A stretch of 64,000 bases of DNA from an uncultured Hyphomonas sp. (lineage in GTDB: Bacteria; Pseudomonadota; Alphaproteobacteria; Caulobacterales; Hyphomonadaceae): the NCBI RefSeq assembly GCF_963678875.1, contig NZ_OY787457.1:558001-622000 (forward strand), given 5' to 3'. Each line of letters opens with the position of its first letter. The first letter of the stretch is position 1. Below the pieces are notes generated by a model. It did no database searches. It saw only the letters and a program-made list of their open reading frames with translations, and was not told the origin of the DNA. The translations under genes were made by a program, and so were the position numbers. Below, piece by piece: positions 50,657-60,100 of this stretch.

Positions 50657-51904
50657 ATGGCGCGCACGGTACTCAAGTTTGGCGGAACCTCAGTCGGAGA
50701 CCTCGATCGCATTGCGAACGTGGCCGATATTGTGGCCGCCCGCGCAAAGCAGGGCGAACATATGGCTGTGGTCGTTTCGGCCATGGCAGGCGAGACCAAC
50801 AAGCTGGTTGCGCTGACCGAAGGCGCGGCAGGCAGCGACCTGAAGCGGGAGCAGTATGACGACGAATATGACGTCGTTGTCGCCTCGGGCGAGCAGGTCA
50901 CGGCCGGCCTTCTGGCGCTGGCGCTGCGCAAGCGCGGCCTCAAGGCGCGTTCCTGGCTTGGCTGGCAGCTGAAGCTGAAAACCAACAAGAGCCACGGCAA
51001 GGCCCGCATCATGGGCTTTGACGATTCCCGCCTGCCGGATTCCATCGATGCCGGCGAGATCGCCGTGATCGCCGGTTTTCAGGGCGTGACCGAGGACGAG
51101 CGCGTTGCGACGCTCGGCCGGGGCGGGTCCGACACCAGCGCCGTGGCCGTTGCCGCCGCGCTGAACGCCCAGGTCTGCGACATCTATACCGACGTCGACG
51201 GCGTCTATACGACCGACCCGCGCATCGTGCCGAAAGCGCGGCGGATCGAAAAAATCTCGTTCGAGGAAATGCTCGAAATGGCTTCGCTGGGCGCCAAGGT
51301 CCTCCAGACCCGCTCGGTCGAAATGGCCATGAACCATAACGTGCCGGTGCGCGTGCTCTCCAGCTTCCTGAAGCCCGGAGAGCCCAATCCCGGAACCCTA
51401 GTCTGCGCAGAGGAAGAAATCGTGGAAAAGCAGGTTGTCAGCGGCGTCGCCTATTCGCGTGATGAGGCGAAGATCACCCTTTTCGGAATGCCGGATAAGC
51501 CGGGCGTTTCGGCGAAACTCTTCGCCGCGCTCGCCAAGGCCGGGGTCAATGTCGACATGATCGTGCAGGCCAATGCCCGCGGCCCGGACCGGGCCAACAT
51601 GGTGTTCACCTGCACCGACCGCGACAGCCCGTTCGCGAAAGAGACGCTGGAAAAGCTGAAAGACGACCTTGGCTTCGACTCGATGGAAGTCACACGCGAC
51701 GTCTCCAAGGTCTCGATCATCGGCGTCGGCATGAAGAGCCATACGGGCGTCGCCGAGACCATGTTCCGCGCGCTTTCGGAGAAGAACATCAACATCGATG
51801 TCATCGCGACCTCCGAAATCAAGATTTCGGTCCTGATTGCAGCGCCTTATACGGAACTCGCCGTGCGGGCCCTGCACACTGCCTTCGGCCTTGACGCCGA
51901 GTAA
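50657..51904 (+). CDS. lysC: Aspartate kinase, 415 aa
   Basis: Phosphorylates aspartate, the first step toward lysine, threonine, methionine and diaminopimelate. The kinase domain starts VLKFGGTSVGD and has LGRGGSDTSAVAVAAALNAQ and DIYTDVDGVYTTDPRIVPKA. Two C-terminal ACT domains (ITLFGMPDKPGVSAKLFAAL, VSIIGVGMKSHTGVAETMFR) provide feedback control. The length is that of the monofunctional class II enzyme. It is followed 25 bases later by ptsP, a common alphaproteobacterial order. Confidence 0.97.
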   Translation: MARTVLKFGGTSVGDLDRIANVADIVAARAKQGEHMAVVVSAMAGETNKLVALTEGAAGSDLKREQYDDEYDVVVASGEQVTAGLLALALRKRGLKARSWLGWQLKLKTNKSHGKARIMGFDDSRLPDSIDAGEIAVIAGFQGVTEDERVATLGRGGSDTSAVAVAAALNAQVCDIYTDVDGVYTTDPRIVPKARRIEKISFEEMLEMASLGAKVLQTRSVEMAMNHNVPVRVLSSFLKPGEPNPGTLVCAEEEIVEKQVVSGVAYSRDEAKITLFGMPDKPGVSAKLFAALAKAGVNVDMIVQANARGPDRANMVFTCTDRDSPFAKETLEKLKDDLGFDSMEVTRDVSKVSIIGVGMKSHTGVAETMFRALSEKNINIDVIATSEIKISVLIAAPYTELAVRALHTAFGLDAE

Positions 51905-51929
51905 CAGCGCCTGCGACAAGCAGGACTAG

Positions 51930-54194
51930 ATGGCCTACAATCTACCTGCCACGCGTCTGCTGATGAACCGCCTCCGCCAGATGATGGCAGAGGATGGAGA
52001 AACACGTTCACGGCTCGACAATGTGGTCCGTCTGATCGCCTCCACCATGGTGGCGGATGTGTGCTCGATCTATCTGCGTCATCGCGGCGGACAGCTGATC
52101 CTGATCGCCACCGAGGGCTTGAAGCCGGAAGCCGTCGGCAATACGCGCCTGTCGGCGAATGAAGGCCTGGTCGGCCTCGTCTCCCGCCGGGCAGAGCCGA
52201 TGGCGATCCAGGACGCGCCGCGCCATCCATCCTTCTCCTACCGCCCGGAAACGGGGGAGGACCCGTTTCACGCCTTCCTGGGTGTGCCGGTCCTGCGTGG
52301 CGGCCGGGTGATCGGCGTTCTCACTGTCCAGAACCGGACCGAGCGCGTCTATGGCGACGAGGAAATCGACACGCTGCAGACCATCGCCATGGTGCTGGCG
52401 GAGATTGTCGACCGGATCGACCCCGAGCATCTCGACAATGGTAACGGGCATGAGCGGACCCGCAATCCGGCCTCGCTGCGCGGACGGGTCTTCTGCGAAG
52501 GCCTCGGCTACGGCCGCGCGGTATTGCATGACCCGGTCGTGCCGGCCGCGAAATTCTTCGCGGGCGACCAGGAGGTCGAGGCGGACCGCCTGACCCGCGC
52601 GCTGGGCGGCCTCAAGAAGTCGATCGACCGGATGATGGCCATCGACGGCGCCGTCCTGGGCGATGACCCGCGCGACGTGATGGAGACCTATCGCCTGCTG
52701 GCGCACGACCCGTCATGGGCCGAGAAGCTGCAGGAAGGCGTCCGCTCCGGCCTCTCCGCCGAAGCCTCGATCGACCGGGCCCGCCGCGAACACCGCGCTC
52801 GCCTGCAAAGCGCCCGCGACCCGTACCTGCGCGAACGCCTGCACGACCTCGAAGATCTCGACAACCGGCTGCTGCGCATTCTCGGCGGCGATGAAAGCGG
52901 TCCGGAAATCAGCGAGGAACGCAGCGTTCTGGTCGCCCGGCGCCTCGGTCCGGCCGAATTGCTGGAATATGCGAATGCGGGTCTGCGCGGCATCCTGATG
53001 GAGGAGGCCGCGGCCTCGTCGCACGCCGCCATCGTGGCCCGTGCGCTCGGTATCCCGACGCTGGGCGGCATCGAGGGTCTGACGACGCGGATCGACCAGG
53101 GCGACTGGCTGATCGTCGATGCAGAGCAGGGCGTGCTGCACGTCCGCCCCGACGATGCGCTTTACGATGCCTACAAGGACCGCGTCGCCCTGCGCTCTGA
53201 ACGCCAGGCCGCCTATGCCGCGCTGCGCGACAAGCCGGCGCGTACCAAGGACGGCAAGGATGTCCGCCTGATGCTGAATGCAGGCCTGGAACTGGACCTC
53301 GACACGCTGAACCAGACCGGGGCGGACGGCGTCGGCCTGTTCCGCACAGAATTCCAGTTCCTTGTGTCCGAAACGCTGCCGCGGCTGGACGATCAGGTTC
53401 AGCTCTATCGCCGCGTGCTGGACAAGGCACCGGGCAAGCCGGTCATCTTCCGCACGCTGGACCTTGGCGGCGACAAAGTGCTGCCGGCGCTGAACCTGCA
53501 GCGGGAGGAAAACCCGGCGCTGGGCTGGCGGTCCATCCGCTTCGCGCTGGACCATCGCGGCCTGTTCCGCCGCCAGTTGCGCGCACTGATCCGCGCCGCC
53601 GGAGAGGACCCGCTGACGGTCATGTTCCCGATGGTGACCGTGCCGCAGGAATTTTTTGCAGCGAAAGAGCTGCTGATGAAGGAGGTCGAGTGGACGGTGG
53701 AGGCGACCGGCAAGCGCCCGGTCCGCATCGAAGTCGGTGTCATGCTGGAAACCCCGGCGCTGGCCTTCAGCCTGAAGGAACTGGCCGGGGAGGCCGAATT
53801 CCTGTCCGTCGGCACCAATGATTTGATGCAGTTCTTCTACGCCGCCGACCGGATGACCCCGTCTGTCTCGGATCGGTACGACCTTGTTTCACCAAGTGCC
53901 TTGCGCTTCCTGAAAATGGTTTCCGAGGAGTGCGAGACCCACGGAATCCGGATGTCGGCGTGCGGGGAGGCGACCGGTTCGACCCTTTCGGCGCTCTGTT
54001 TCGTTGCGCTCGGGTTTACCAATCTCTCCATGTCGGCTGGATCGATCGGTCCAGTAAAACGCATGATCAGAAGCCTTGATCTTGCTGCGTTTCGGGCCGA
54101 TTTCATGGGTGCGCTCGATAAACCGAACGATGCGTTCCGTAACCAGTTGTTAGCTCTTGCGGCTGAACATGGCGTGGAACTGGCGGAAGGTTGA
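51930..54194 (+). CDS. ptsP: Phosphoenolpyruvate-protein phosphotransferase PtsP (EI-Ntr), 754 aa
   Basis: First enzyme of the nitrogen-related PTS, passing phosphate from PEP to NPr. An N-terminal GAF domain (~residues 20-165; LNDVVRLIAS-like start, GLVGLVSRRAEPMAIQDAPR) is the sensor part. The phospho-histidine domain has AAASSHAAIVARALGIPTLG. The PEP-binding C-terminus has GVGLFRTEFQFL, FRTLDLGGDKVLPA and MSACGEATGSTLSALCFVAL. The GAF domain in relatives binds glutamine and 2-oxoglutarate, which would link PTS phosphorylation to nitrogen status. Confidence 0.96.
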   Translation: MAYNLPATRLLMNRLRQMMAEDGETRSRLDNVVRLIASTMVADVCSIYLRHRGGQLILIATEGLKPEAVGNTRLSANEGLVGLVSRRAEPMAIQDAPRHPSFSYRPETGEDPFHAFLGVPVLRGGRVIGVLTVQNRTERVYGDEEIDTLQTIAMVLAEIVDRIDPEHLDNGNGHERTRNPASLRGRVFCEGLGYGRAVLHDPVVPAAKFFAGDQEVEADRLTRALGGLKKSIDRMMAIDGAVLGDDPRDVMETYRLLAHDPSWAEKLQEGVRSGLSAEASIDRARREHRARLQSARDPYLRERLHDLEDLDNRLLRILGGDESGPEISEERSVLVARRLGPAELLEYANAGLRGILMEEAAASSHAAIVARALGIPTLGGIEGLTTRIDQGDWLIVDAEQGVLHVRPDDALYDAYKDRVALRSERQAAYAALRDKPARTKDGKDVRLMLNAGLELDLDTLNQTGADGVGLFRTEFQFLVSETLPRLDDQVQLYRRVLDKAPGKPVIFRTLDLGGDKVLPALNLQREENPALGWRSIRFALDHRGLFRRQLRALIRAAGEDPLTVMFPMVTVPQEFFAAKELLMKEVEWTVEATGKRPVRIEVGVMLETPALAFSLKELAGEAEFLSVGTNDLMQFFYAADRMTPSVSDRYDLVSPSALRFLKMVSEECETHGIRMSACGEATGSTLSALCFVALGFTNLSMSAGSIGPVKRMIRSLDLAAFRADFMGALDKPNDAFRNQLLALAAEHGVELAEG

Positions 54195-54285
54195 TAGATT
54201 GGCGCCGTGAGTTAACCTCACTCATGGACCATTTCTTGCGCGATGGTGGGACGACAATCGACCATCACGGCTGTACTGGACGAAC

Positions 54286-55203
54286 ATGGCACACAACGAC
54301 GAGACCCTTCACGAACAGGCTGGACCCGACTCCGGGGCCGAAGGCAAACCGTTGACCGACACCGAACGTTTCCTGCGCGCCAAGGAGATTTACGAATCCC
54401 GCGCCTATGACGGCGAAGAGCTGCGCATGGGCCAGGTGCTGCGCCGGGTTCGCGAGGCCAGGGGCCTGGAGCTGCAGGATGTTTCCAAGGCGACCCTGCT
54501 GCGCCGGGACTATCTGATGTGGATCGAACGCATGGAAGTCGGCGAACTTCCGGGCGGCGGCTACCTGACGGCCATTCTTGGCACCTATGCGAAGTTCCTG
54601 GGCCTGCCCGAGAAGGACGTCATCGCGATCTACACCAAGGAATGCGGCGCCGTTCAGGAAGTGAAGGAAGCCGCACCTGTCCCGAAAATGGGCCAGATCG
54701 CTGCCGAGCGGGCCCGCTGGCCGCTGGCGCTGGCCTCCGCCGCCGCCCTCGTCGCGCTGGCGGCAGGGGCAATCGGCGTGTCGCAATTCATGCGGCCTGC
54801 GCCGGAAGTGACGGAATCGACGGCCATCGTGGCGGTGAACGGTGCCCGGGACAGCCTGTTCTCGGAGACCGATTCCCAGCGTCCGGTGCCGGACACGCTG
54901 CCGCTGGAACTGGCGGCTGTGCGCCAGGGCTGGCTGGAAGTGCGCGGTGCCGACGGCACGATCTTCCGCAGCCGCGTGATGGCCGAAGGCGAAACCTATT
55001 TCCCGCGCCTGAATGCCGGCTGGACCGTATCGGCCCGTGATGGCGGCGCGTTCGAATGGCGCGTCGGCGATATCGTGGTCAGCCCGCTTGGCCCGGATGG
55101 CGCGGAAGTGTTTTCCGTCAGCGTCGACGAGCAGCTGGCCCGTGCCGCGGAAGTCTCGGCCCCGGCCATGGCGGCCAATGGCGGCAACCGCGCGACCCGC
55201 TGA
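54286..55203 (+). CDS. RodZ-like HTH membrane protein, 305 aa
   Basis: Cytosolic Xre-type HTH (HTH_25): LRRVREARGLELQDVSKATL, then YLMWIERMEVGELPGGGYLT. A single membrane helix (WPLALASAAALVALAAGAIG, ~residues 145-165) and a periplasmic DUF4115 domain (AVRQGWLEVRGADGTIFRSR) follow. This is the RodZ architecture, in which the HTH binds MreB and supports elongated shape. It lies directly upstream of ispG, as in many proteobacteria. Confidence 0.88.
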   Translation: MAHNDETLHEQAGPDSGAEGKPLTDTERFLRAKEIYESRAYDGEELRMGQVLRRVREARGLELQDVSKATLLRRDYLMWIERMEVGELPGGGYLTAILGTYAKFLGLPEKDVIAIYTKECGAVQEVKEAAPVPKMGQIAAERARWPLALASAAALVALAAGAIGVSQFMRPAPEVTESTAIVAVNGARDSLFSETDSQRPVPDTLPLELAAVRQGWLEVRGADGTIFRSRVMAEGETYFPRLNAGWTVSARDGGAFEWRVGDIVVSPLGPDGAEVFSVSVDEQLARAAEVSAPAMAANGGNRATR

Positions 55204-55286
55204 GGCAGTTGAAGTTTCCGTAAACGCATTGCCGGATCGGTGCGAACGCGCCATCTAGGGGCCATAAGGCACCAGAGGCACATGAC

Positions 55287-56420
55287 ATGAGCCACAATCC
55301 GATCCGTCCATGGCGCGACATCACCCGGCGTACATCGCGGCAGATCCGCGTTGGCAATGTGCTGGTTGGCGGGGATGCCCCCATCGCCGTCCAGACGATG
55401 ACCAACACGCCGACCGAAGATGCAGCCGCCACCATCGCGCAGATCCAGCGGGCGGCAGAGGCGGGCGCTGACATTGTGCGCGTCTCCTGTCCGACGGAAG
55501 AGGCGACCGCCGCCATGTCGGAGATCTGCAAGGCGAGCCCGGTGCCGATCGTTGCGGACATCCATTTCCACTACAAGCGCGGCATCGAGGCGGCAGACGC
55601 CGGCGCGGCGTGCCTGCGTATCAATCCTGGCAATATCGGGTCACAGGCCCGCGTGAAGGAAGTCGTCGCGGCAGCCCGCGCCAATGGCTGTTCGATCCGG
55701 ATTGGCGTCAATGGCGGCAGCCTTGAGCGTCACCTGCTGGAAAAATACGGCGAGCCGTGCCCGGATGCGATGGTGGAGTCGGCGCTCGATCACGCGCGCA
55801 TTCTCGATGACCTCGGCTTCCACGATTACAAGATTTCGGTGAAGGCCTCCGACATGTTCCTCACCGTGGCGGCCTACCAGCAGCTGGCCGAAGCGACGGA
55901 TGCGCCGCTGCACCTCGGTATTACAGAGGCGGGCGGGCTTCGTACGGGTACGGTCAAATCCTCCATCGGCATGGGCGCGCTGCTCTGGGCCGGGATCGGC
56001 GACACGATCCGCGTGTCCCTGTCCGCTGATCCCGTTGAAGAGGTGAAGGTCGGCTTCGAGATGCTGAAGTCGCTGGGCCTGCGCACGCGCGGCGTGAACA
56101 TCGTCGCGTGCCCCAGCTGCGCGCGCCAGGGCTTTGACGTCATCAAGACGGTCGAGATTCTTGAAGACCGCCTGTCGCATATCCATGAGCCGATTTCGCT
56201 GTCGATCATCGGCTGTGTCGTGAACGGACCGGGCGAGGCGGCGCTGACCGATCTCGGCTTTACCGGTGGCGGCAAGGAAAGCGGCAAGATGTTCGTGTCC
56301 GGACGGCCCGATCATAATGTCTCCAATGCCGACATGATCGAGCACATCGTCGAACTGGTCGAGCAGAAGGCCGAACGCATGCGCGCCGAACGCGAAGAGA
56401 CAGACGTCGCGGCGGAGTAG
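55287..56420 (+). CDS. ispG: 4-hydroxy-3-methylbut-2-enyl-diphosphate synthase IspG, 377 aa
   Basis: [4Fe-4S] enzyme of the MEP isoprenoid pathway that reduces MEcPP to HMBPP. The N-terminal TIM barrel starts RQIRVGNVLVGGDAPIAVQT and includes VPIVADIHFHYKRGIEAA. The cluster cysteines are in NIVACPSCARQG (two) and IIGCVVNGPGEA (one), followed by FVSGRPDH. It belongs to the flavodoxin-dependent bacterial group by length. Confidence 0.97.
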   Translation: MSHNPIRPWRDITRRTSRQIRVGNVLVGGDAPIAVQTMTNTPTEDAAATIAQIQRAAEAGADIVRVSCPTEEATAAMSEICKASPVPIVADIHFHYKRGIEAADAGAACLRINPGNIGSQARVKEVVAAARANGCSIRIGVNGGSLERHLLEKYGEPCPDAMVESALDHARILDDLGFHDYKISVKASDMFLTVAAYQQLAEATDAPLHLGITEAGGLRTGTVKSSIGMGALLWAGIGDTIRVSLSADPVEEVKVGFEMLKSLGLRTRGVNIVACPSCARQGFDVIKTVEILEDRLSHIHEPISLSIIGCVVNGPGEAALTDLGFTGGGKESGKMFVSGRPDHNVSNADMIEHIVELVEQKAERMRAEREETDVAAE

Positions 56421-56440
56421 CCGCGACCTGCCTTTCAAAT

Positions 56441-57646
56441 TTATTCCGCCGGAACGGTTACGCGCCGTATCTTCATTTTTGGCTTCAGCCCGAACAGGGG
56501 CCGCAGGAAGCCGACGCGGCGGATGACCAGTTCGTGCAGCAAGGCACAGCCGCCGAAGGTGGCGAGGATGACCAGCGGCGCCTCGACCCAGACGCTGAGG
56601 CCCTGACGGGTCAGCCAGTAGCCGGCCATCACGGTGATCGTCTGGTGCAGGATGTACCAGGGGAAGATCGCCTCGGTCATGTAGGTCAGAGCGCGGCTCG
56701 GCCGGTTGAGGTAGCGCTGGGCGAGACCGAGCATGGAGACGATGGCAAACCACGCATAGAAGATCCGCGCGATGCGGGCTGGCCAGACCAGCCAGTTCCA
56801 GTCCGCGTTTTCGGCCATGGCGTCCCAGTTCGCCCAGAGCGGGGTCAGCACCACGCCAAGCACCAGCGCAGCTGCGACAGCGAAGGGCAGGGCCCGGCGG
56901 ATCGCGCTCCAGAAGCTGCGATCCTTGGCCAGCAGGAAGCCGATCATCAGCATGGTCAGGCTGTGGGCGTGATTGGCCCAGTCATTCGTCAGGTCATGCG
57001 TCGTCCTGAAATACGGGTCGAGCGTGAAGCGGTAGAGGATGAAGGGCATTACCGGCAGGACGAGGGCGACCAGCGGGCCCCAGCGGCCGGCGAACAGGAA
57101 TTCGGTGATCCGCGCGCCGGTGCCGGTCTTGAACCGGGCCAGCGGCGCCGCAACCGGGGCCAGCATCAGCGTGTAGACGAGCAGGTAGACGACGTACCAG
57201 AGATGGTTCCAGGTCGGCGTCGTGATCGAGAAATCGGACTCGAAGTCGAGATAGTGCGGCCAGAACTGCCAGAAGCTGCCGGAGAATTCCCCATTCTCCA
57301 CCAGTTGCAGCCAGCTCTGCGGCGCCACGATGACGATCATGCCGAACAGGATGGGCAGGCCAAGGCGAACGAGGCGTTCACGCGCGAGTTTCGACCCGCC
57401 GAGCTTGTCCGCCGCAAAGCGCAACGCGACTCCTGAAATGAGGAAAAGCAGGGCCAGCCGCCACGGGTTCAGCAGCATCATCGCGCCCTCGGCGCCGGGG
57501 CTGACATGCACGCTTTTCACGTGCCAGCCCCACGTCACGTAGAACATGCCGGTGTGGTACAGGATGAGCAGGCCGAACGCGATGACGCGCAGCCAGTCGA
57601 GATCATAACGGCGGGGGAAGGCGGGGGCCTTGGGCGGTGCGGGCAT
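56441..57646 (-). CDS. Acyltransferase-3 family membrane protein, 401 aa
   Basis: Ten or so transmembrane helices. The N-terminus RRYDLDWLRVIAFGLLILYH is the family's first helix with the catalytic-site histidine after it, as in OpgC, OafA and related O-acyltransferases that use acyl-CoA across the membrane to acylate glycans or other envelope molecules. AAGGAG precedes the ATG at 57646. It is divergent from a membrane-anchored LytTR regulator; such pairs often work together, and three direct repeats lie between them. Confidence 0.85.
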   Translation of the reverse strand: MPAPPKAPAFPRRYDLDWLRVIAFGLLILYHTGMFYVTWGWHVKSVHVSPGAEGAMMLLNPWRLALLFLISGVALRFAADKLGGSKLARERLVRLGLPILFGMIVIVAPQSWLQLVENGEFSGSFWQFWPHYLDFESDFSITTPTWNHLWYVVYLLVYTLMLAPVAAPLARFKTGTGARITEFLFAGRWGPLVALVLPVMPFILYRFTLDPYFRTTHDLTNDWANHAHSLTMLMIGFLLAKDRSFWSAIRRALPFAVAAALVLGVVLTPLWANWDAMAENADWNWLVWPARIARIFYAWFAIVSMLGLAQRYLNRPSRALTYMTEAIFPWYILHQTITVMAGYWLTRQGLSVWVEAPLVILATFGGCALLHELVIRRVGFLRPLFGLKPKMKIRRVTVPAE

Positions 57647-57728
57647 GGGGCAACTCCTTGTCTCTGGAGCACACACTGGGCCCGGCCCGGCGGCACGTCA
57701 GCGGTGAAGGGCCACGGGGTGGATCGGC

Positions 57729-57777
57729 GGGACAAACGGCCCGTCCCGGGGACGAACGGCGGCGATCGGGGACGAAA
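57729..57777. promoter_or_regulatory. Three direct repeats at exact 20-bp spacing, probable LytTR operator
   Basis: GGGACAAAC at 57729, GGGACGAAC at 57749 and GGGACGAAA at 57769 are 9-base direct repeats whose starts are exactly 20 bp apart, about two helical turns. LytTR domains bind pairs of 9-base direct repeats at about this period. They sit in the divergent region between the acyltransferase gene (start 57646) and the LytTR gene (start 57828). Confidence 0.65.
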
Positions 57778-57827
57778 TTCTGCCAACAGCCTTCCGGTTT
57801 GCGCGAGGATTGTGGCAGGACACAGCA

Positions 57828-58676
57828 ATGGAAACCCGCACGCAGCATCCAGAGATCAGAGCCGACCGCCGGGCCGACCGGCGGACCTGGCTGTTCTTTG
57901 CCATCTTCATGCTGGCATCCTTTTTCGAGAAATCCCTGTCGGATCACGACGATCTTCTGCGGACCGGTGCGGCGCATCCGAACCTGCCCTGGCTGAGCGA
58001 GGCCACCTCGCATCTGGTGATCCTGGCGATGGTGCCGTTCATCACATTCATGCTGAGCCGGTTTCCGTTTTCAGCCGACCGCTGGCGGCAGAATTTGGCC
58101 ATCCACGCCGCGGCGACGGTTGCCTTTTCAGCCGTGCACGTCTGCCTGATGGTCACGTTTCGAAAACTGCTGACCCCGCTGGTGTTCGGCTTCCAGTATG
58201 ATTTCGGCCTCCTGGACCCGTCGCTCTGGCTGTATGAGTACCGCAAGGATGTGCTGAGCTATGCATTGATCGCCGCGATCTTCTGGACGAACCGGCTGGT
58301 AGAACAACGGGACATGGAGGCGGAGGCCGCAAAGACCGATGCGAAGGACCGCCACCGGCTGACTCTCAAATCGGGTGGCCGCACGTTCTTCGTGAACGCC
58401 GATGACGTGATCTGGGCCAGGGCCGCGTCCAATTATGTGGAAGTCGGCACGCCGGCGAAGACCCATCTGGCGCGTATGACGCTGACGGAGCTCGAACGTC
58501 TGCTGGAAGAGGCGGGCGGTCATCATGCGCGCGTCCACAGGTCTCATATAGTCCATCTTGATCATGTCATCGCCATCATGCCGACAGGGGAAGGGGACGC
58601 CATGATCGAGCTGGATACAGGCGAAACCGTGCCGGGCTCGCGCCGCTACCGGGAGCGCTATGCGCAAACCGCATAA
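57828..58676 (+). CDS. Membrane-anchored LytTR-family transcriptional regulator, 282 aa
   Basis: Four hydrophobic segments in residues ~20-165 form a membrane sensor with no kinase or receiver domain. A linker rich in Glu/Ala/Asp leads to a C-terminal LytTR DNA-binding domain (HRLTLKSGGRTFFVNADDVI, ASNYVEVGT, HHARVHRSHIVHLDHV). It is a one-component regulator acting from the inner membrane. The ATG at 57828 has AGGA upstream; a TTG at 57810 is the only longer option. The likely target is the divergent acyltransferase gene and itself, through the triple repeat. Confidence 0.88.
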   Translation: METRTQHPEIRADRRADRRTWLFFAIFMLASFFEKSLSDHDDLLRTGAAHPNLPWLSEATSHLVILAMVPFITFMLSRFPFSADRWRQNLAIHAAATVAFSAVHVCLMVTFRKLLTPLVFGFQYDFGLLDPSLWLYEYRKDVLSYALIAAIFWTNRLVEQRDMEAEAAKTDAKDRHRLTLKSGGRTFFVNADDVIWARAASNYVEVGTPAKTHLARMTLTELERLLEEAGGHHARVHRSHIVHLDHVIAIMPTGEGDAMIELDTGETVPGSRRYRERYAQTA

Positions 58677-58761
58677 GCACTATTTCGTGAGGGGGCTGGC
58701 CCGGACGGGGAATATCGGTAGGTTCGGCGACGGTGAGGCAGTTCATGAATACAGGTAATCT

Positions 58762-60048
58762 ATGATCCGCCCTCTTCTCTGGTTTCTCGCCCGTTTGCCG
58801 CTGCTCGTGCTGATCCTCGTGGTCGCGCTGGTGATGTCGAGCTGCACCATGCTGGGCATGAATTATGCGAGCCTCGAAACCGTCAACAAGCCCGCCCCGT
58901 CGCCCGCGCTGGATGTCCCCGCCATCACCATTGAAGGCAGCCGGGAACGCGAAGGGCTGAAACGGAAATTCGAGGACGTGCTCTACGGCCCGTGGCCCGC
59001 CGGGATGCCGGTCAGCTTTGGCGACTGGCAGATGATCGACCCGGAATACCTGGACGGCCGCGGGACGCTGGAAGAAGTGGAAATCACGATTGGACAGGGC
59101 GAGGGCGCCCGGTCGTTCATTCTGGTCACGGCTTTTCCGAAGGTCTCCGGCCCGGTGCCTGTGGTGATCAGCCAGACTTTCGCGGACACATGCTCCGTCT
59201 TTCCGGGCGAGCCTCTCACCAATGCCGATGGCGAGATCTGCGACGGCAGCATGATGGAAGGTTTCCCCGGCTGGGCGGCAACGCAGATTTTCGGCACCTA
59301 TATCGCGCTCGCGCCAGTCGAGCGGTACTTCGATGCCGGGCTCGCCTATGCGAGCTTCTACGCATCCGACTTCATCCCCGACCGCAAGAAAGAAGCGCCA
59401 GAAGCAATGGCCGCCCTTGGCGGACCGGTGAACCCGACGTCCGCCCTGATGGCCTGGGCCTACAGTTTCTCCGCCGCGGTTGACGTGCTTGATGCCGATC
59501 CGCGTATCGATCCGAAGGCGATCGGCGTGATGGGCCACTCCCGGCATGGCAAGTCGGCCCTGATTGCTGCTGTCTGGGACCGGCGCATCGGCGCAGTCGT
59601 GGCGCACCAGTCCGGTTTTGCCGGGGCATCGCTTTCCCGGTCCCGTACCGGCGAACGCCTCGACCGGATGGCGAAATCCTATCCGCACTGGCTGGCGCCG
59701 GAAGCGCAGGACTGGACCGGCAGGCTGGACGATATTCCGGTCGACCAGCACGAGCTGCTGGCCCTCGTCGCGCCGACGCCCGTGCTGCTGGGCAATGGAC
59801 GCCGGGATGTCTGGTCAGACCCCAATTCCTCTTACCGGGCCGCGGAAGCGGCCAGCGCCGCCTATGAAGCGACCGGGCATGCAGGCCTGACCGCATCCGG
59901 CATGCGGGATTTTGATCCGGCGGCAGGGATTTCCTGGTGGCTGCGTTCCGGTGGGCACAGCGTGGTATCGGAGGACATCGATGCGTTCACGGTGTTCCTG
60001 CATGCGCATCTCGTGGGGGAAGGCGCTTCACAATACGCTGTTCACTAG
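58762..60048 (+). CDS. CE15-like (glucuronoyl esterase fold) hydrolase lipoprotein, 428 aa
   Basis: Lipoprotein signal with SSC (Cys28), then an alpha/beta hydrolase. The nucleophile motif is GHSRHGKSAL (Ser260), corresponding to the G-x-S-R-x-G-K motif of CE15 glucuronoyl esterases. The downstream blocks also match the CE15 layout: AHQSGFAGASLSRSRTGE, YPHWLAP, VDQHELLALVAPTPVLLG, and catalytic His399 in RSGGHSVVSED. CE15 enzymes cleave esters between lignin and glucuronoxylan, and bacterial members have a wider range. Anchored on the cell surface or in the periplasm, it would act on plant or algal polysaccharide esters, by inference. Confidence 0.8.
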   Translation: MIRPLLWFLARLPLLVLILVVALVMSSCTMLGMNYASLETVNKPAPSPALDVPAITIEGSREREGLKRKFEDVLYGPWPAGMPVSFGDWQMIDPEYLDGRGTLEEVEITIGQGEGARSFILVTAFPKVSGPVPVVISQTFADTCSVFPGEPLTNADGEICDGSMMEGFPGWAATQIFGTYIALAPVERYFDAGLAYASFYASDFIPDRKKEAPEAMAALGGPVNPTSALMAWAYSFSAAVDVLDADPRIDPKAIGVMGHSRHGKSALIAAVWDRRIGAVVAHQSGFAGASLSRSRTGERLDRMAKSYPHWLAPEAQDWTGRLDDIPVDQHELLALVAPTPVLLGNGRRDVWSDPNSSYRAAEAASAAYEATGHAGLTASGMRDFDPAAGISWWLRSGGHSVVSEDIDAFTVFLHAHLVGEGASQYAVH

Positions 60049-60100
60049 CGGCGGTGCGCAGTAAGTATAGGAAAAACAGTGCTTAGGGAGGGCACCCGTC

